DNA of 64,000 nt, taken from the NCBI GenBank assembly GCA_038206985.1, contig JBBRAH010000001.1, forward strand, positions 1 to 64,000. The letters run 5' to 3'. The notes below the pieces were generated by a model. It did not search any database, had not been told where the DNA came from, and saw nothing but the letters and a program-made list of their open reading frames with translations. Of the stretch, positions 27,255 through 36,277 are shown one piece after another (position 1 is the first letter of the stretch; each line of letters begins with the position of its first letter). Source of the stretch: CAXMST01 sp038206985. Its GTDB lineage: Bacteria; Actinomycetota; Thermoleophilia; Solirubrobacterales; 70-9. Made by a program: the position numbers and the translations under genes.

Positions 27255-28861
27255 GTCGCGAGATCGTCGATGCGATCAAGGTCCTCGAACAGGAGAAGGG
27301 CCTCGATGCAGAGGTTCTGATGACAGCGCTTGAAGACGCGCTGCTCTCCGCCTACAAGAAGACACCCGGGGCGGCAAAGTACGCCCGCGTCGATCTGGAC
27401 CGGGAGACGGCCGATTTCCTCGTCTTCGAGCTGATCTTGCCGGCCGAGCTGGAGGAGAAGCTGCTCGCCCAGGCAGTCGAGGACCAGGAGCCGAAGGTCA
27501 ACCCGGAAACGGGCGAACTGGAGGAGCCCGAAGACCCCGAGCTCGATCCCGAGATGATCGCGCCCTACGAGGATCAGATCGAGACCCGCGACGTCACCCC
27601 CGAGGACTTCGGCCGGATCGCCGCGCAGACCGCCAAGCAGGTGGTGCTGCAGCGCATCCGCGAGGCCGAGCGGATGATGATGTTCGAGGAGTTCCAGGAT
27701 CGTGTCGGCGAGCTGATCACCGGCATCATCCAGCAGTCCGACAACCGCTACACGCTTGTCCAGCTCCGCGACCGGGTCGAGGCCCTGCTGCCCCGCTCCG
27801 AGCAGGTCTACAGCGAGCGCTACGACCACGGCGCCCGGATCAAGGCCGTGATCACCGACGTCTCCGCCGAGGGCAAGGGCCCGAGCGTCGTCGTCTCGCG
27901 CAAGAACCCGGAGCTGATCAAGAAGCTCTTCGCTCTCGAGGTCCCCGAGATCGCCGACGGGCTGGTCGAGGTCGTGGGCGTCGCCCGCGAGCCCGGCTTC
28001 CGCTCGAAGATCGCGGTCATCTCGCACGCCGACGGAGTCGATCCGGTCGGCGCCTGCGTCGGTCCCCGCGGCTCCCGCGTCCGCATGGTCGTCTCGGAGT
28101 TGCGCGGCGAGAAAATCGACATCATTCCTTACAACGAGGAGCCCGCCCGCTTCGTGGCCAAGGCGCTGAGCCCGGCCCGCGTCCGCGAGGTTCTGGTCGA
28201 CGACGAGGACCGCCAGGCAACCGTCATCGTTCCCGACGATCAGCTCTCTCTGGCGATCGGCCGCGAGGGCCAGAACGCCCGCCTGGCAGCCAAGCTGACC
28301 GGCTGGCGCGTCGACATCGTCGGTGAGACCGAGTTCGCCGAGCGCGGCGAGGAAGAGGGCTTCGAGGAAGAGGGTGAGGAGGCCGCCGACGGTCGCTGCG
28401 CGGCGATCATGTCCGCCGGCCGCCGCTGCCCGAACGCCTCGCTCGCCGGCTCCCGCTTCTGCGGTCTGCCCCAGCATCAGGCGCTGGTCCGCTTCGAGAC
28501 CAGCCAGGTCACGGTGCTGAGTTCGCTCAGCGACGCCGAAGTCGAGACGCTCTCCGATCCGGATGCCGCCGACGAGGAGGTCGACGCGATCGTTACGCGC
28601 GCGGAGGAGGCCTTTGCGGCCGCCCAGGCCGCAGAGGAGAGCGCCGCCGCTGAGGCCGAGGCTGCCGAAGAGGCCGCGTCTGAAGAGACCGCGGCTGAGC
28701 CGGAGACCGAGCCCGTCGCCGAGGAGCCGGAGGAGACCGAGAGTTCTGAGGAAGAGGCCGAAGAGGCCGCGGATGAGGCCGCCCCTGAGGCTGCTGCTGA
28801 GCCCGCAACCGAGGCGACCGACGAGAAGCCGGCGGCCGACACCGAGCAGGCGGAGGCTTAG
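27251..28861 (+). CDS. nusA: Transcription factor NusA with CCCH motif and acidic tail
   Basis: The 536-residue protein has the NusA N-terminal polymerase-binding domain, an S1 domain (about 135-205) and two KH domains (about 205-355, with DPVGACVGPRGSRV and SLAIGREGQNARLAAKLTG). After the KH domains comes a small motif C383-x9-C393-x10-C404-x4-H409, which looks like a zinc-binding mini-domain. It is followed by a long Ala/Glu-rich acidic tail (about 440-536). Canonical NusA has neither. NusA controls pausing, termination and antitermination. The GTG start overlaps rimP. The usual downstream ylxR gene is absent. Confidence 0.93.
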   Translation: MSREIVDAIKVLEQEKGLDAEVLMTALEDALLSAYKKTPGAAKYARVDLDRETADFLVFELILPAELEEKLLAQAVEDQEPKVNPETGELEEPEDPELDPEMIAPYEDQIETRDVTPEDFGRIAAQTAKQVVLQRIREAERMMMFEEFQDRVGELITGIIQQSDNRYTLVQLRDRVEALLPRSEQVYSERYDHGARIKAVITDVSAEGKGPSVVVSRKNPELIKKLFALEVPEIADGLVEVVGVAREPGFRSKIAVISHADGVDPVGACVGPRGSRVRMVVSELRGEKIDIIPYNEEPARFVAKALSPARVREVLVDDEDRQATVIVPDDQLSLAIGREGQNARLAAKLTGWRVDIVGETEFAERGEEEGFEEEGEEAADGRCAAIMSAGRRCPNASLAGSRFCGLPQHQALVRFETSQVTVLSSLSDAEVETLSDPDAADEEVDAIVTRAEEAFAAAQAAEESAAAEAEAAEEAASEETAAEPETEPVAEEPEETESSEEEAEEAADEAAPEAAAEPATEATDEKPAADTEQAEA

Positions 28862-28869
28862 AAGCAGGG

Positions 28870-31089
28870 ATGGCGAAGCAGCGCGTCCACGAGATCGCGA
28901 AGGCCCTCGGCCTCGAGAACAAGCAGCTTCTCGCTGCGCTGAAGAGCGCCGGGGTCGAGGTGAAGACCGCGTCTTCCACAGTTGATCAGCAGGTCGCCCT
29001 CAAGGCACTCTCCGATGCCGGGGCACTACCGGCGGGCGCCAAACCCGCCGCGAAGTCGGGGACGAAGACCGCTACCAGGCCGGCGACGTCATCCGCCGGC
29101 AACGGTGAGGGGGCCCGTCCCCAGCGCCCGGCAGCAGACGGTGCCGCAGCAGGGGCCGCGGGAGGCGCGGCTTCCAAGAAGCGTCGCCGCGTCGTGATCG
29201 ACTCGCAGGCCGCTCGCCGCGATCAGATGGGCGGACCCCCGCCACAGCGCCCACCGCGCCGTCGCGGTCGTCGGCGGAGGCCGGTCTTTGAGGAACCGGT
29301 TGCGAAGACCGACACCGGCGAGGAGCGCGAACCCGAGGCGATCAAGATCAACTCCGGCGCGACCGTGCGCGAGGTGGCCGAGTCGCTGGGCGTCAGCTCG
29401 GCCGAGGTAATCAAGAAGCTGATGCAGCTCGGCGAGATGGCAACCCTCACCCAGACCCTTCCCGACGAGACGGTGTCCGTCCTCGGTGAGGAGCTCGACC
29501 GCAAGGTGGAGATCGTCCATTCCGACGACGAGGTGGACGAGGATCCGGTCTACGACGACGCGGACGAGGATCTGGTCGACCGCCCGCCGGTTGTCACGAT
29601 CATGGGACACGTCGACCACGGCAAGACTTCGCTGCTCGACGCGATCCGCACAACCGAGGTCGCCGCCGGCGAGGCCGGCGGGATCACCCAGCACATCGGC
29701 GCCTACCAGGTCCACCACGAGGACCACACGATCAGCTTCCTCGATACGCCCGGCCACGAGGCTTTCACCGCTATGCGCGCCCGCGGCGCCAAGGTCACCG
29801 ACGTGGCGATCATCGTGGTCGCCGCCGACGACGGCGTCATGCCCCAGACGGTTGAGGCGATCGACCACGCCAGGGCTGCCGACGTGCCGATCATGATCGC
29901 CGTCAACAAGATCGACAAGGAGGGCGCCGACCCCAACCGCGTCCGTGGCGAGCTCGCCGAGCGCGGCCTGACCCCGGAGGACTGGGGTGGAGAGACGATC
30001 TTCTGCGACGTCTCGGCCAAGACCCACGACGGCCTCGAGAACCTGCTGCACATGATCATTCTGATCACCGAGCTCGAGGAGCTACAGGCCAACCCGACCG
30101 CCGATGCCGCCGGCATCGTGATCGAGTCCCACCTGGACCCCGGTCGTGGCCCCGTCGTAAGCCTGCTGCTGCAGCGCGGCACGCTGCGCATCGGCGACTC
30201 ACTGGTCGCGGGCTCCCGCTGGGGCCGGGTCAAGGCCATGCACGACTACACGGGCGCTCGCATCGAGCAGGCCGGCCCCGGCGACCCGGTCGAGGTGCTC
30301 GGCTTCGACGGCGTCTGCGAGGCAGGAGAGCGCGCCCAGGTCGTCGAGAACGACCGGCGTGCCCGCCAGCTCGCCCAGGAGCGCTCCAACAGGCTCAAGA
30401 CCGAGGCTCTGGCCCGCCGCTCCGCGCGCCGCGTCACACTCGATGAGGTCTTCTCCAAGGCCACCAGCGGCGAGCTCAAGCAGCTCAACCTGCTGGTCAA
30501 GGCTGATGTCTCCGGCTCGCTGGAAGCGCTTCAGGACGAGATCGCGAAGCTTCCCCAGGACCAGGTCGCGGTCGACATCATCCGCGCCGCCCCCGGCGGC
30601 ATCAACGAATCCGACGTGATGCTGGCCGCAGCCTCCGACGCGATCATCATCGGTTTCAACGTCCGCCCGCTGGCCGACGCTCGCAGGGCTGCCACGGCCG
30701 AGGGCGTGGAGATCCGCACCTACTCGGTGATCTACAAGATCACCGAGGAGCTGCACGCCGCGATGGAGGGCATGCTCGACACGCGCGAGGTTGAGGAGAC
30801 GCTGGGCGAGCTCGAGGTTCTCGAGCTGTTCAAGGCCTCGAAGGTCGGCACGATTGCCGGCTCCAAGGTCACCGAGGGCAAGGTCCTGCGCAACGCCGAC
30901 GTGCGCGTCCTGCGCGACGGCACGGTCATCTGGACCGGCAAGGTCGGCTCGCTGCGGCGCTTCAAGGACGATGTCTCCGAGGTCGAGAACGGCCAGGAGT
31001 GCGGCGTCACGCTCGACGGCTTCGCCGACGTCAAGGTCGGCGACATGCTCGAGGTCTTCCAGACCAAGCAGGTCGAGCAGACCCTCTGA
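28870..31089 (+). CDS. infB: Translation initiation factor IF-2
   Basis: The 739-residue GTPase delivers initiator tRNA to the ribosome. It has an N-terminal IF2_N motif (MAKQRVHEIAKALGLENKQLL), a basic low-complexity linker, a second IF2_N-like domain (ATVREVAESLGVSSAEVIKK), then the G domain with GHVDHGKT at 246-253, DTPGHEAF and NKID. The C-terminal domains follow with the expected EVLELFKASKVGTIAGSKV. It starts 8 bp after nusA and is the last gene before the inserted glycosyltransferase group. Confidence 0.96.
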   Translation: MAKQRVHEIAKALGLENKQLLAALKSAGVEVKTASSTVDQQVALKALSDAGALPAGAKPAAKSGTKTATRPATSSAGNGEGARPQRPAADGAAAGAAGGAASKKRRRVVIDSQAARRDQMGGPPPQRPPRRRGRRRRPVFEEPVAKTDTGEEREPEAIKINSGATVREVAESLGVSSAEVIKKLMQLGEMATLTQTLPDETVSVLGEELDRKVEIVHSDDEVDEDPVYDDADEDLVDRPPVVTIMGHVDHGKTSLLDAIRTTEVAAGEAGGITQHIGAYQVHHEDHTISFLDTPGHEAFTAMRARGAKVTDVAIIVVAADDGVMPQTVEAIDHARAADVPIMIAVNKIDKEGADPNRVRGELAERGLTPEDWGGETIFCDVSAKTHDGLENLLHMIILITELEELQANPTADAAGIVIESHLDPGRGPVVSLLLQRGTLRIGDSLVAGSRWGRVKAMHDYTGARIEQAGPGDPVEVLGFDGVCEAGERAQVVENDRRARQLAQERSNRLKTEALARRSARRVTLDEVFSKATSGELKQLNLLVKADVSGSLEALQDEIAKLPQDQVAVDIIRAAPGGINESDVMLAAASDAIIIGFNVRPLADARRAATAEGVEIRTYSVIYKITEELHAAMEGMLDTREVEETLGELEVLELFKASKVGTIAGSKVTEGKVLRNADVRVLRDGTVIWTGKVGSLRRFKDDVSEVENGQECGVTLDGFADVKVGDMLEVFQTKQVEQTL

Positions 31090-31114
31090 GTAGGCAGGCT
31101 TTCGGGTTACGGGT

Positions 31115-34033
31115 GTGAGCCTGCGCAAGCTCGAGCTGTCCACGCCGAACTTTCGCCGCGGCCGCCACGGTGAACGACCGCGGGCGATCGTCATCCACAC
31201 GACGGTCGGCAGCTTCGAGTCCGCGGCCTCCTGGTTCGCGCTCGAGGAATCGAAGGTCAGCGCTCACTATCTCGTCGGCCTCGACGGCCGGGTCGCTTCC
31301 TTCGTCGCCGAGGAGCACACGGCCTTGCACGCCGGCCGGGTGCTTGATCCCACGGTTGCGATCGCCGCGGGGACCGGTTCCGACGGAGTCAACCCGTTCA
31401 CGATCGGTATCGAGTTCGAGGACGGGGGAGATCCGCTCGGAGTCGCCCGTACCGAGGCCCAGTACGAGGCGGGCGCAAGGTTGGTTGCGGAGATTGCGGA
31501 ACGCTGGTCGATTCCGCTCGATCGTGAGCACGTGATCGGCCACCGCGAGGTCTTCGCCGCAAAGGAGTGCCCGGGAAACCTTTCGCTTCCACGCCTGCTT
31601 GCCAGGGCGACGCAGCTCGGCGCGGTCGCAGAGGCGGCTTGGCCCCGCTCACCTGAGCGGCTTGCCTGCCTGCTGCCCGCACGAAACGCGCAAGAGGATC
31701 TCCCGGGCTGGCTCGAGAGCGTCGCCGCGCTCGGCGCCGACGTCGTCGCTCTCGACGATGGCAGCAGCGACCGCACCCCCGAGCTGCTCGAGGCGAGTCC
31801 AATGGTGCGCGAGCTGCTCAGACGGCCGCGGCGCCTGGGCTGGCAAGGCTGGGATGACGGTGCGAACCGCCGTCTCTTGCTCGAGCGGGCGGAGACCCTC
31901 GAGCCCGCGTGGATCCTTTTCCTCGACGCCGACGAGCGCATCGATCCTGACGACGCCGCAGCGTTGCGTAGGTTCCTTGCGGGAGATGCCGTCGAAGGAC
32001 TCGCCTACGGGCTGCGGCTTTACCGCGGCTGGGGCGATTCGCGGGTGCTCCCAACTCCCTCGATCGTCTACCGCCTCTTCGACCACAGGCCGGGTGATGC
32101 CCTCAGGCCCGGCCGTCTGCACTTCAATCCCGTTCCAACCCGGATCGGCCGCAGTCGGTGGCTCGAAACGACGATCCGGGCGCGCCATCTCGACTCACCG
32201 GCGCGGCTCGCGGGACGCCGTGAGAAGTACGCCGAGGCCGATCCGGCCGGAACGCCACCGGGGCCCGCCTCCGAGTTGCTGCGCGAACCGTCCCATGGGG
32301 CGGTCCCCTGGTGGCCGCGGCCGAGGGCGATGGCCGTGCTCGATGGCGGCGCTCCGAAGACGCCACCGCCAAGCCCTGACGACGATCACCCGCGGCTTAC
32401 GTGCCTGCTGCCGGTTCGCAACGCAGAGGACGAGATTCCGGGATACCTCGAGTGTGTACGGCTGCTGGGAGCCCGGATCGTCGCGCTTGACGACGGCAGC
32501 ACGGATGCCGGAGCCGACCTGCTGGCCGCCTCGCCGCTGGTCGAACGACTGCTTCGAAACCCACGTCGCGAGTCTTACGCCGGCTGGGACGATGCCGCAA
32601 ACCGTCAGGCCCTACTTGACGCCGCAGTCGATTCCGGGGCTGAATGGATCCTCTTCCTCGACGCCGACGAGCGCATCGATGCTGCAGATGCCGAGGCCCT
32701 GCGCAGCTTCCTTGCGGCCGGGGCCGATCCCGGCTGCGCATACGGCTTCCGGGTGCATCGGATGGTGGGGGCCGACAGCTACGACCGCGCCGGACTCTGG
32801 GTGTATCGGTTGTTCGCTGCACAACCGGGTCAGCGACTGCCCGAGACGAGACTGCACCTTGTCCCGGTGCCGACTTCGATCCCCCCTGGGAATCGCCGCC
32901 TGACCACGATCCGGATCCAGCATTTCGGCGCCGCAGACGAGGCACGCCGCCGGCAGCGCCTGCGCAAGTACGAGGAGGCCGATCCTGACCATCGCTGGCA
33001 GGCCGACTACACCGCGGCGATTCGTGCGGCCGGCCGGCCCCGCGCCTGGCGAGCACGACCCGCGGGCCTTCCCGTGCTCGCCGATCCGGCCGCCAGTGGC
33101 GGTCCGCTCGATCTAGAGGAGATCGCCGATGATCTCCCGATTCTCTCCGTCATCGTGATCGCAACCGAAGATGCGAGCACGATCGAGGGCTCGCTCGAGG
33201 CGATTCTCGGGCAACGCTGCGCGGATCCGTTCGAGGTCATAGTTGTGGTCAGCGGCAGCCCTACAACCGCGAGCGTTGTGCGCGAGCGGTTCGGCACGAG
33301 GGTCACCCTGGTCGAGCTCACAGACCGGGTGTCGCCGGGCCGCGCCCGCAATGAGGGCCTCACACTCGCCCGCGGCGAATTCGCGTCATTTCCGGGATCG
33401 CACGTCAAGATCGCTCCTGGGAGCCTCGGGCTGCGAATCCGGGCGCACGAGCGGGGCTGGGCGATGGTCACTGGTTCGATCCGCAACGGGACCAGGACGC
33501 GCGCCGGATGGGCCTCGTACTTTCTCGATCATTCGAGCGCACTTCCCGGGCGCCCGTCGGGACCCCTCGAGGGCGCCCCGGCGCACTGCTCATACGTGCG
33601 CGAGTTCATCCTCGGGGCCGGGGGCTTCCCCGCGCAACTGCGCGCCGGCGAGGATACGGTGCTCAACCAGGAGCTTTGGCGACGCGGCCACCGCGCCTGG
33701 CGCGAGCAGGCGATGGAGCTCACGCACCGCAGCCCATGCACCGACCGGCGCTCGCTCGTGCGTCATCATTTCAGCCGTGGTCGCGGCTTCGGCCGGATTC
33801 TCACCGGGGAGTTTTCCAGCGCGGCCGGCGGCCGGCGGCCGGGTGCAGGAGGCGGGCTTCGCGGCTACCGGAAACGGCGCCAGGCGAGCACCGACGCGCG
33901 CATTGCCGAGTGGGGAGGGGATGAGCTGCAGCGGGAGTACCGGCGAGCCCGGCGGCTCGTCCGGCTCGGGATCCTCGCGGCTTGGGCCGGCGCCCGGTGG
34001 GAGCTCGCCACAGGCTCCCGCGGGGGCAGCTAG
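31115..34033 (+). CDS. Four-domain fusion: N-acetylmuramoyl-L-alanine amidase plus three GT2-like domains
   Basis: The 972-residue protein begins with an Amidase_2/PGRP-type domain (about 22-165). Putative zinc ligands His28, His143 and Cys152 and Lys150 match the T7 lysozyme arrangement. Three GT-A glycosyltransferase family 2-like domains follow: about 181-375 (LDDGSSD, LFLDADERID), about 427-625 (LDDGSTD, same DADERID), and about 675-880. The first two are clear duplicates; the third has lost the DxD (FASFPGSHVKI). There is no signal peptide and no obvious membrane segment, so it looks cytoplasmic. It starts 26 bp after infB and overlaps a convergent gene by 4 bp. The role is unknown; envelope glycan assembly or recycling is likely. 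Confidence 0.85.
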   Translation: MSLRKLELSTPNFRRGRHGERPRAIVIHTTVGSFESAASWFALEESKVSAHYLVGLDGRVASFVAEEHTALHAGRVLDPTVAIAAGTGSDGVNPFTIGIEFEDGGDPLGVARTEAQYEAGARLVAEIAERWSIPLDREHVIGHREVFAAKECPGNLSLPRLLARATQLGAVAEAAWPRSPERLACLLPARNAQEDLPGWLESVAALGADVVALDDGSSDRTPELLEASPMVRELLRRPRRLGWQGWDDGANRRLLLERAETLEPAWILFLDADERIDPDDAAALRRFLAGDAVEGLAYGLRLYRGWGDSRVLPTPSIVYRLFDHRPGDALRPGRLHFNPVPTRIGRSRWLETTIRARHLDSPARLAGRREKYAEADPAGTPPGPASELLREPSHGAVPWWPRPRAMAVLDGGAPKTPPPSPDDDHPRLTCLLPVRNAEDEIPGYLECVRLLGARIVALDDGSTDAGADLLAASPLVERLLRNPRRESYAGWDDAANRQALLDAAVDSGAEWILFLDADERIDAADAEALRSFLAAGADPGCAYGFRVHRMVGADSYDRAGLWVYRLFAAQPGQRLPETRLHLVPVPTSIPPGNRRLTTIRIQHFGAADEARRRQRLRKYEEADPDHRWQADYTAAIRAAGRPRAWRARPAGLPVLADPAASGGPLDLEEIADDLPILSVIVIATEDASTIEGSLEAILGQRCADPFEVIVVVSGSPTTASVVRERFGTRVTLVELTDRVSPGRARNEGLTLARGEFASFPGSHVKIAPGSLGLRIRAHERGWAMVTGSIRNGTRTRAGWASYFLDHSSALPGRPSGPLEGAPAHCSYVREFILGAGGFPAQLRAGEDTVLNQELWRRGHRAWREQAMELTHRSPCTDRRSLVRHHFSRGRGFGRILTGEFSSAAGGRRPGAGGGLRGYRKRRQASTDARIAEWGGDELQREYRRARRLVRLGILAAWAGARWELATGSRGGS

Positions 34034-34536
34034 CGCAGCTTTCGGGAGGCGCTCGCGCCGGAGATATAGCCCTCGGCATCGGCCGCGGTCGCGCGCACGA
34101 CAAGCTTCACCGATCTACCCTTGCCAAGGCGCTTGACCGCCACCTTGACCTTGACCTTGCCGGCAACGCCGAGAGGGTTGGCGATCTCTTTGGAGCCGAT
34201 CAGGGCGAGTCCCCGGTCGGTCTTCTTGTAGACCTGCAGGCTGAGCGATGCCAGTTCCTCGCTCGAGGAGACCGCGACCGCGACGCGCTTGCTCTTTCGC
34301 GCCGCTCGCATTCTCTTCGTCTTGATTTCCAGGCCGAGGGTCGGGTAGTGGCTGTCGGGATAGTGGCTGTCGGCGGCGGGGCGCGCCTCTGCCGCCGCGG
34401 CCCGCTGCGGCGAGAGTAATTGGGCATAGGAGATCGCCGCTCCGGTGCTGACCCCGGCGGCGACCAGGCGGCGTACGAGCGCCCGACGGCTTATCCGCCC
34501 ATCCAGGTAGGCCTCGACCAGTTCATCCCGCGACAT
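34030..34536 (-). CDS. Hypothetical protein with Tat-like signal
   Basis: The 168-residue protein starts with a short acidic helix, then RISRRALVRRLVAAGVSTGAAISYA, which reads as a twin-arginine-like export signal (Arg17-Arg18) with a probable cut near residue 48 (AAAAEA). A tandem DSHYPDSHYP follows. The mature part is lysine-rich and beta-prone (VKVKVAVKRLGKGRSVKLVVRATA), resembling repetitive cell-surface protein ends. I do not recognise a family. ATG 34534-34536 is chosen over one 39 bp upstream because the Tat region then starts normally. It converges on and overlaps the amidase-GT gene by 4 bp. Confidence 0.65.
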   Translation of the reverse strand: MSRDELVEAYLDGRISRRALVRRLVAAGVSTGAAISYAQLLSPQRAAAAEARPAADSHYPDSHYPTLGLEIKTKRMRAARKSKRVAVAVSSSEELASLSLQVYKKTDRGLALIGSKEIANPLGVAGKVKVKVAVKRLGKGRSVKLVVRATAADAEGYISGASASRKLR

Positions 34537-34620
34537 TGCAATCGTCAAGATAGTGGCCGGTAAGGCGGGACGCAAGTGGCTTGGCCCAGCAGAGGCGCGG
34601 ACCCCGCTAAGAATGCGGAC

Positions 34621-35526
34621 ATGGAGCAGCAGCCACTGGCCACCGGCGCAGGGATCACACCGATCTTCATCGTTGGGATGCCACGGTCAGGAACGACCTG
34701 GGTCCTGCGGCTGCTGGCAGCGCACCCGCAGGCATGGCCCCTGGTCGAGACCTATCTGCTGTCACGCAATCGGGGCCTGGGGGCGCTGCTTGCGGGTTAT
34801 CCGCCCGGCTCGGCATCCGAGCCGGAGCAAGCGTCTCCCGATCCAGGCCGGGCCGGTCTGCCCCGGCTCTTCTCACGCGAGGAGATGGTGGCCGAGGTGC
34901 GCTCACTGGCCATCCGCTGGCTGGAGCGTGGCTCGCTGCCCGGGGCACACTTCGTGATCGACAAGAGCCCCTGGCAGCTGAATGACGTGCAGCTGATTGC
35001 CGAGGTCCTTCCCGAGGCCAGGTTCGTGCTCGTCGTGCGCGACGGGCGCGATGTCGCGGCCTCGCTCGCGGCAGCGAGACGTTCGTGGGCACCGCACACC
35101 TCGAGCGGCCGGGACCGGTCACCAGTGAGCGAGGCGGCGCGACTCTGGGCGGCCGCGATCAGGGCAGGCGGGCAGGCGGGCATCGCACTCGGCGACTCCC
35201 TGATCGAGGTCCGCTACGAGCGATTGCATGCCGACCCCAGCGCGGAGTACGCCCGCCTTCTCGAGCACTGCGACATGCCGTACGACGCGGAGCTGGTCCG
35301 CTCGGCGGTCTCAGCCAACGTTTTCGAGCGTCTCGGCGGATCGGGCGAGCAACGCGCCTTGCGGTCCGGCACGGTGGGCGGCTGGCGCGATGAACTTGGC
35401 CTCCTCGACCGGTTCCGTTTCGAGCGACTTGCGGGCGATGAACTGCGCCTCACGGGCTATGAGGAGCACGCCGGCTGGTGGCTCCGCGGTGGCGGCGCTT
35501 CTGCCCGGTCAGACTGGGATCGTTGA
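34621..35526 (+). CDS. PAPS-dependent sulfotransferase
   Basis: The 301-residue protein has the two PAPS-binding motifs of bacterial sulfotransferases: the 5' phosphosulfate loop PRSGTTW (21-27) and the 3' phosphate loop VVRDGRDVAASLAAARRSW in mid protein. It transfers sulfate from PAPS to a hydroxyl, often on a sugar or lipid. It is next to the amidase-GT fusion and thus may modify a surface glycan. The start is ATG 34621; its stop overlaps the TTG start of the next gene, so the two are coupled. Confidence 0.87.
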   Translation: MEQQPLATGAGITPIFIVGMPRSGTTWVLRLLAAHPQAWPLVETYLLSRNRGLGALLAGYPPGSASEPEQASPDPGRAGLPRLFSREEMVAEVRSLAIRWLERGSLPGAHFVIDKSPWQLNDVQLIAEVLPEARFVLVVRDGRDVAASLAAARRSWAPHTSSGRDRSPVSEAARLWAAAIRAGGQAGIALGDSLIEVRYERLHADPSAEYARLLEHCDMPYDAELVRSAVSANVFERLGGSGEQRALRSGTVGGWRDELGLLDRFRFERLAGDELRLTGYEEHAGWWLRGGGASARSDWDR

Positions 35527-35828
35527 CTCCCGACGCCTTCGTCTGTGTGATCGAGGCCCGGATCCATGTTGCGGATTCGGACTCCTTGAAGTCCAAACGG
35601 AAGGTGATCCGATCGCTCAAGGATGGCTTGCGCAAGCGGTTTGGCGTGTCTGTAGCCGAGGTCGATGGACACGACACCTGGCAGCGATCGACCCTGCTGG
35701 TGGCGATTGCCGGCGGGCCCGAGACAGCCGAGCGGGCAACCGAGGTGGAGCGCTTCATCGCGGCCCGCTGCCCGGATGGCTCGAGCTTCACCCGCGATCT
35801 GCGCAGCCTCGAGGACCTTCGGGGCTGA
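35523..35828 (+). CDS. ylxP: DUF503 family protein (YlxP-like)
   Basis: The 101-residue protein matches DUF503/YlxP: VCVIEARIHVADSDSLKSKRKVIRSLKDGLRKRF is the conserved N-terminal half, VSVAEVDGHDTWQRSTLLVA the second. The role is uncertain; the gene is usually found between infB and rbfA, suggesting ribosome assembly. TTG 35523 overlaps the sulfotransferase stop by 4 bp. Downstream rbfA starts 86 bp later. Confidence 0.88.
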   Translation: MTPDAFVCVIEARIHVADSDSLKSKRKVIRSLKDGLRKRFGVSVAEVDGHDTWQRSTLLVAIAGGPETAERATEVERFIAARCPDGSSFTRDLRSLEDLRG

Positions 35829-35914
35829 GCATCGGCGACCCTGGAACCCGGTTCCCCAGCAACTCCGGCAGCCTCTCTGTGAGCAAAGCGTGAGGGGGCT
35901 AGACTGCCGCGTTC

Positions 35915-36277
35915 ATGAGTACCTCGCGCATGCGCCGAGTGAATGAGGTCATTCGGGAGGTCCTGGGTACGACCATCAGCAGCGAGCTGCAGGATCCCCG
36001 CATCGGGTTCGTGACCATCACCGCCGTAGACACCAGTCCAGACCTGAGGCACGCCAGTGTCTACGTCAGCGTGCTCGGGTCCGAGCAGGAGCAGGAGGAC
36101 ACCCTGGTGGCCCTGCGCTCGGCCCACGGAGTCCTGCAGTCGGCAATCAACTCGCAACTGCGGATGAAGCGCACGCCGACCCTGCAGTTTCACTACGACG
36201 ACACGGTGGAAAAGGCCGACCGCATCAGCCGCATGCTGCACGAAGAAGACAACGGGGACGGGGAAGAGGACCTTTGA
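35915..36277 (+). CDS. rbfA: Ribosome-binding factor A
   Basis: The 120-residue KH-like protein helps mature the 30S subunit. MRRVNEVIREVLGTTISSELQDPR at the start and VTITAVDTSPDLRHASVYVSVLG are the family hallmarks, and RMKRTPTLQFHYDD is the typical C-terminal strand. The acidic tail (EEDNGDGEEDL) is usual. Its stop overlaps the start of the following DHH phosphoesterase gene. Confidence 0.95.
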   Translation: MSTSRMRRVNEVIREVLGTTISSELQDPRIGFVTITAVDTSPDLRHASVYVSVLGSEQEQEDTLVALRSAHGVLQSAINSQLRMKRTPTLQFHYDDTVEKADRISRMLHEEDNGDGEEDL

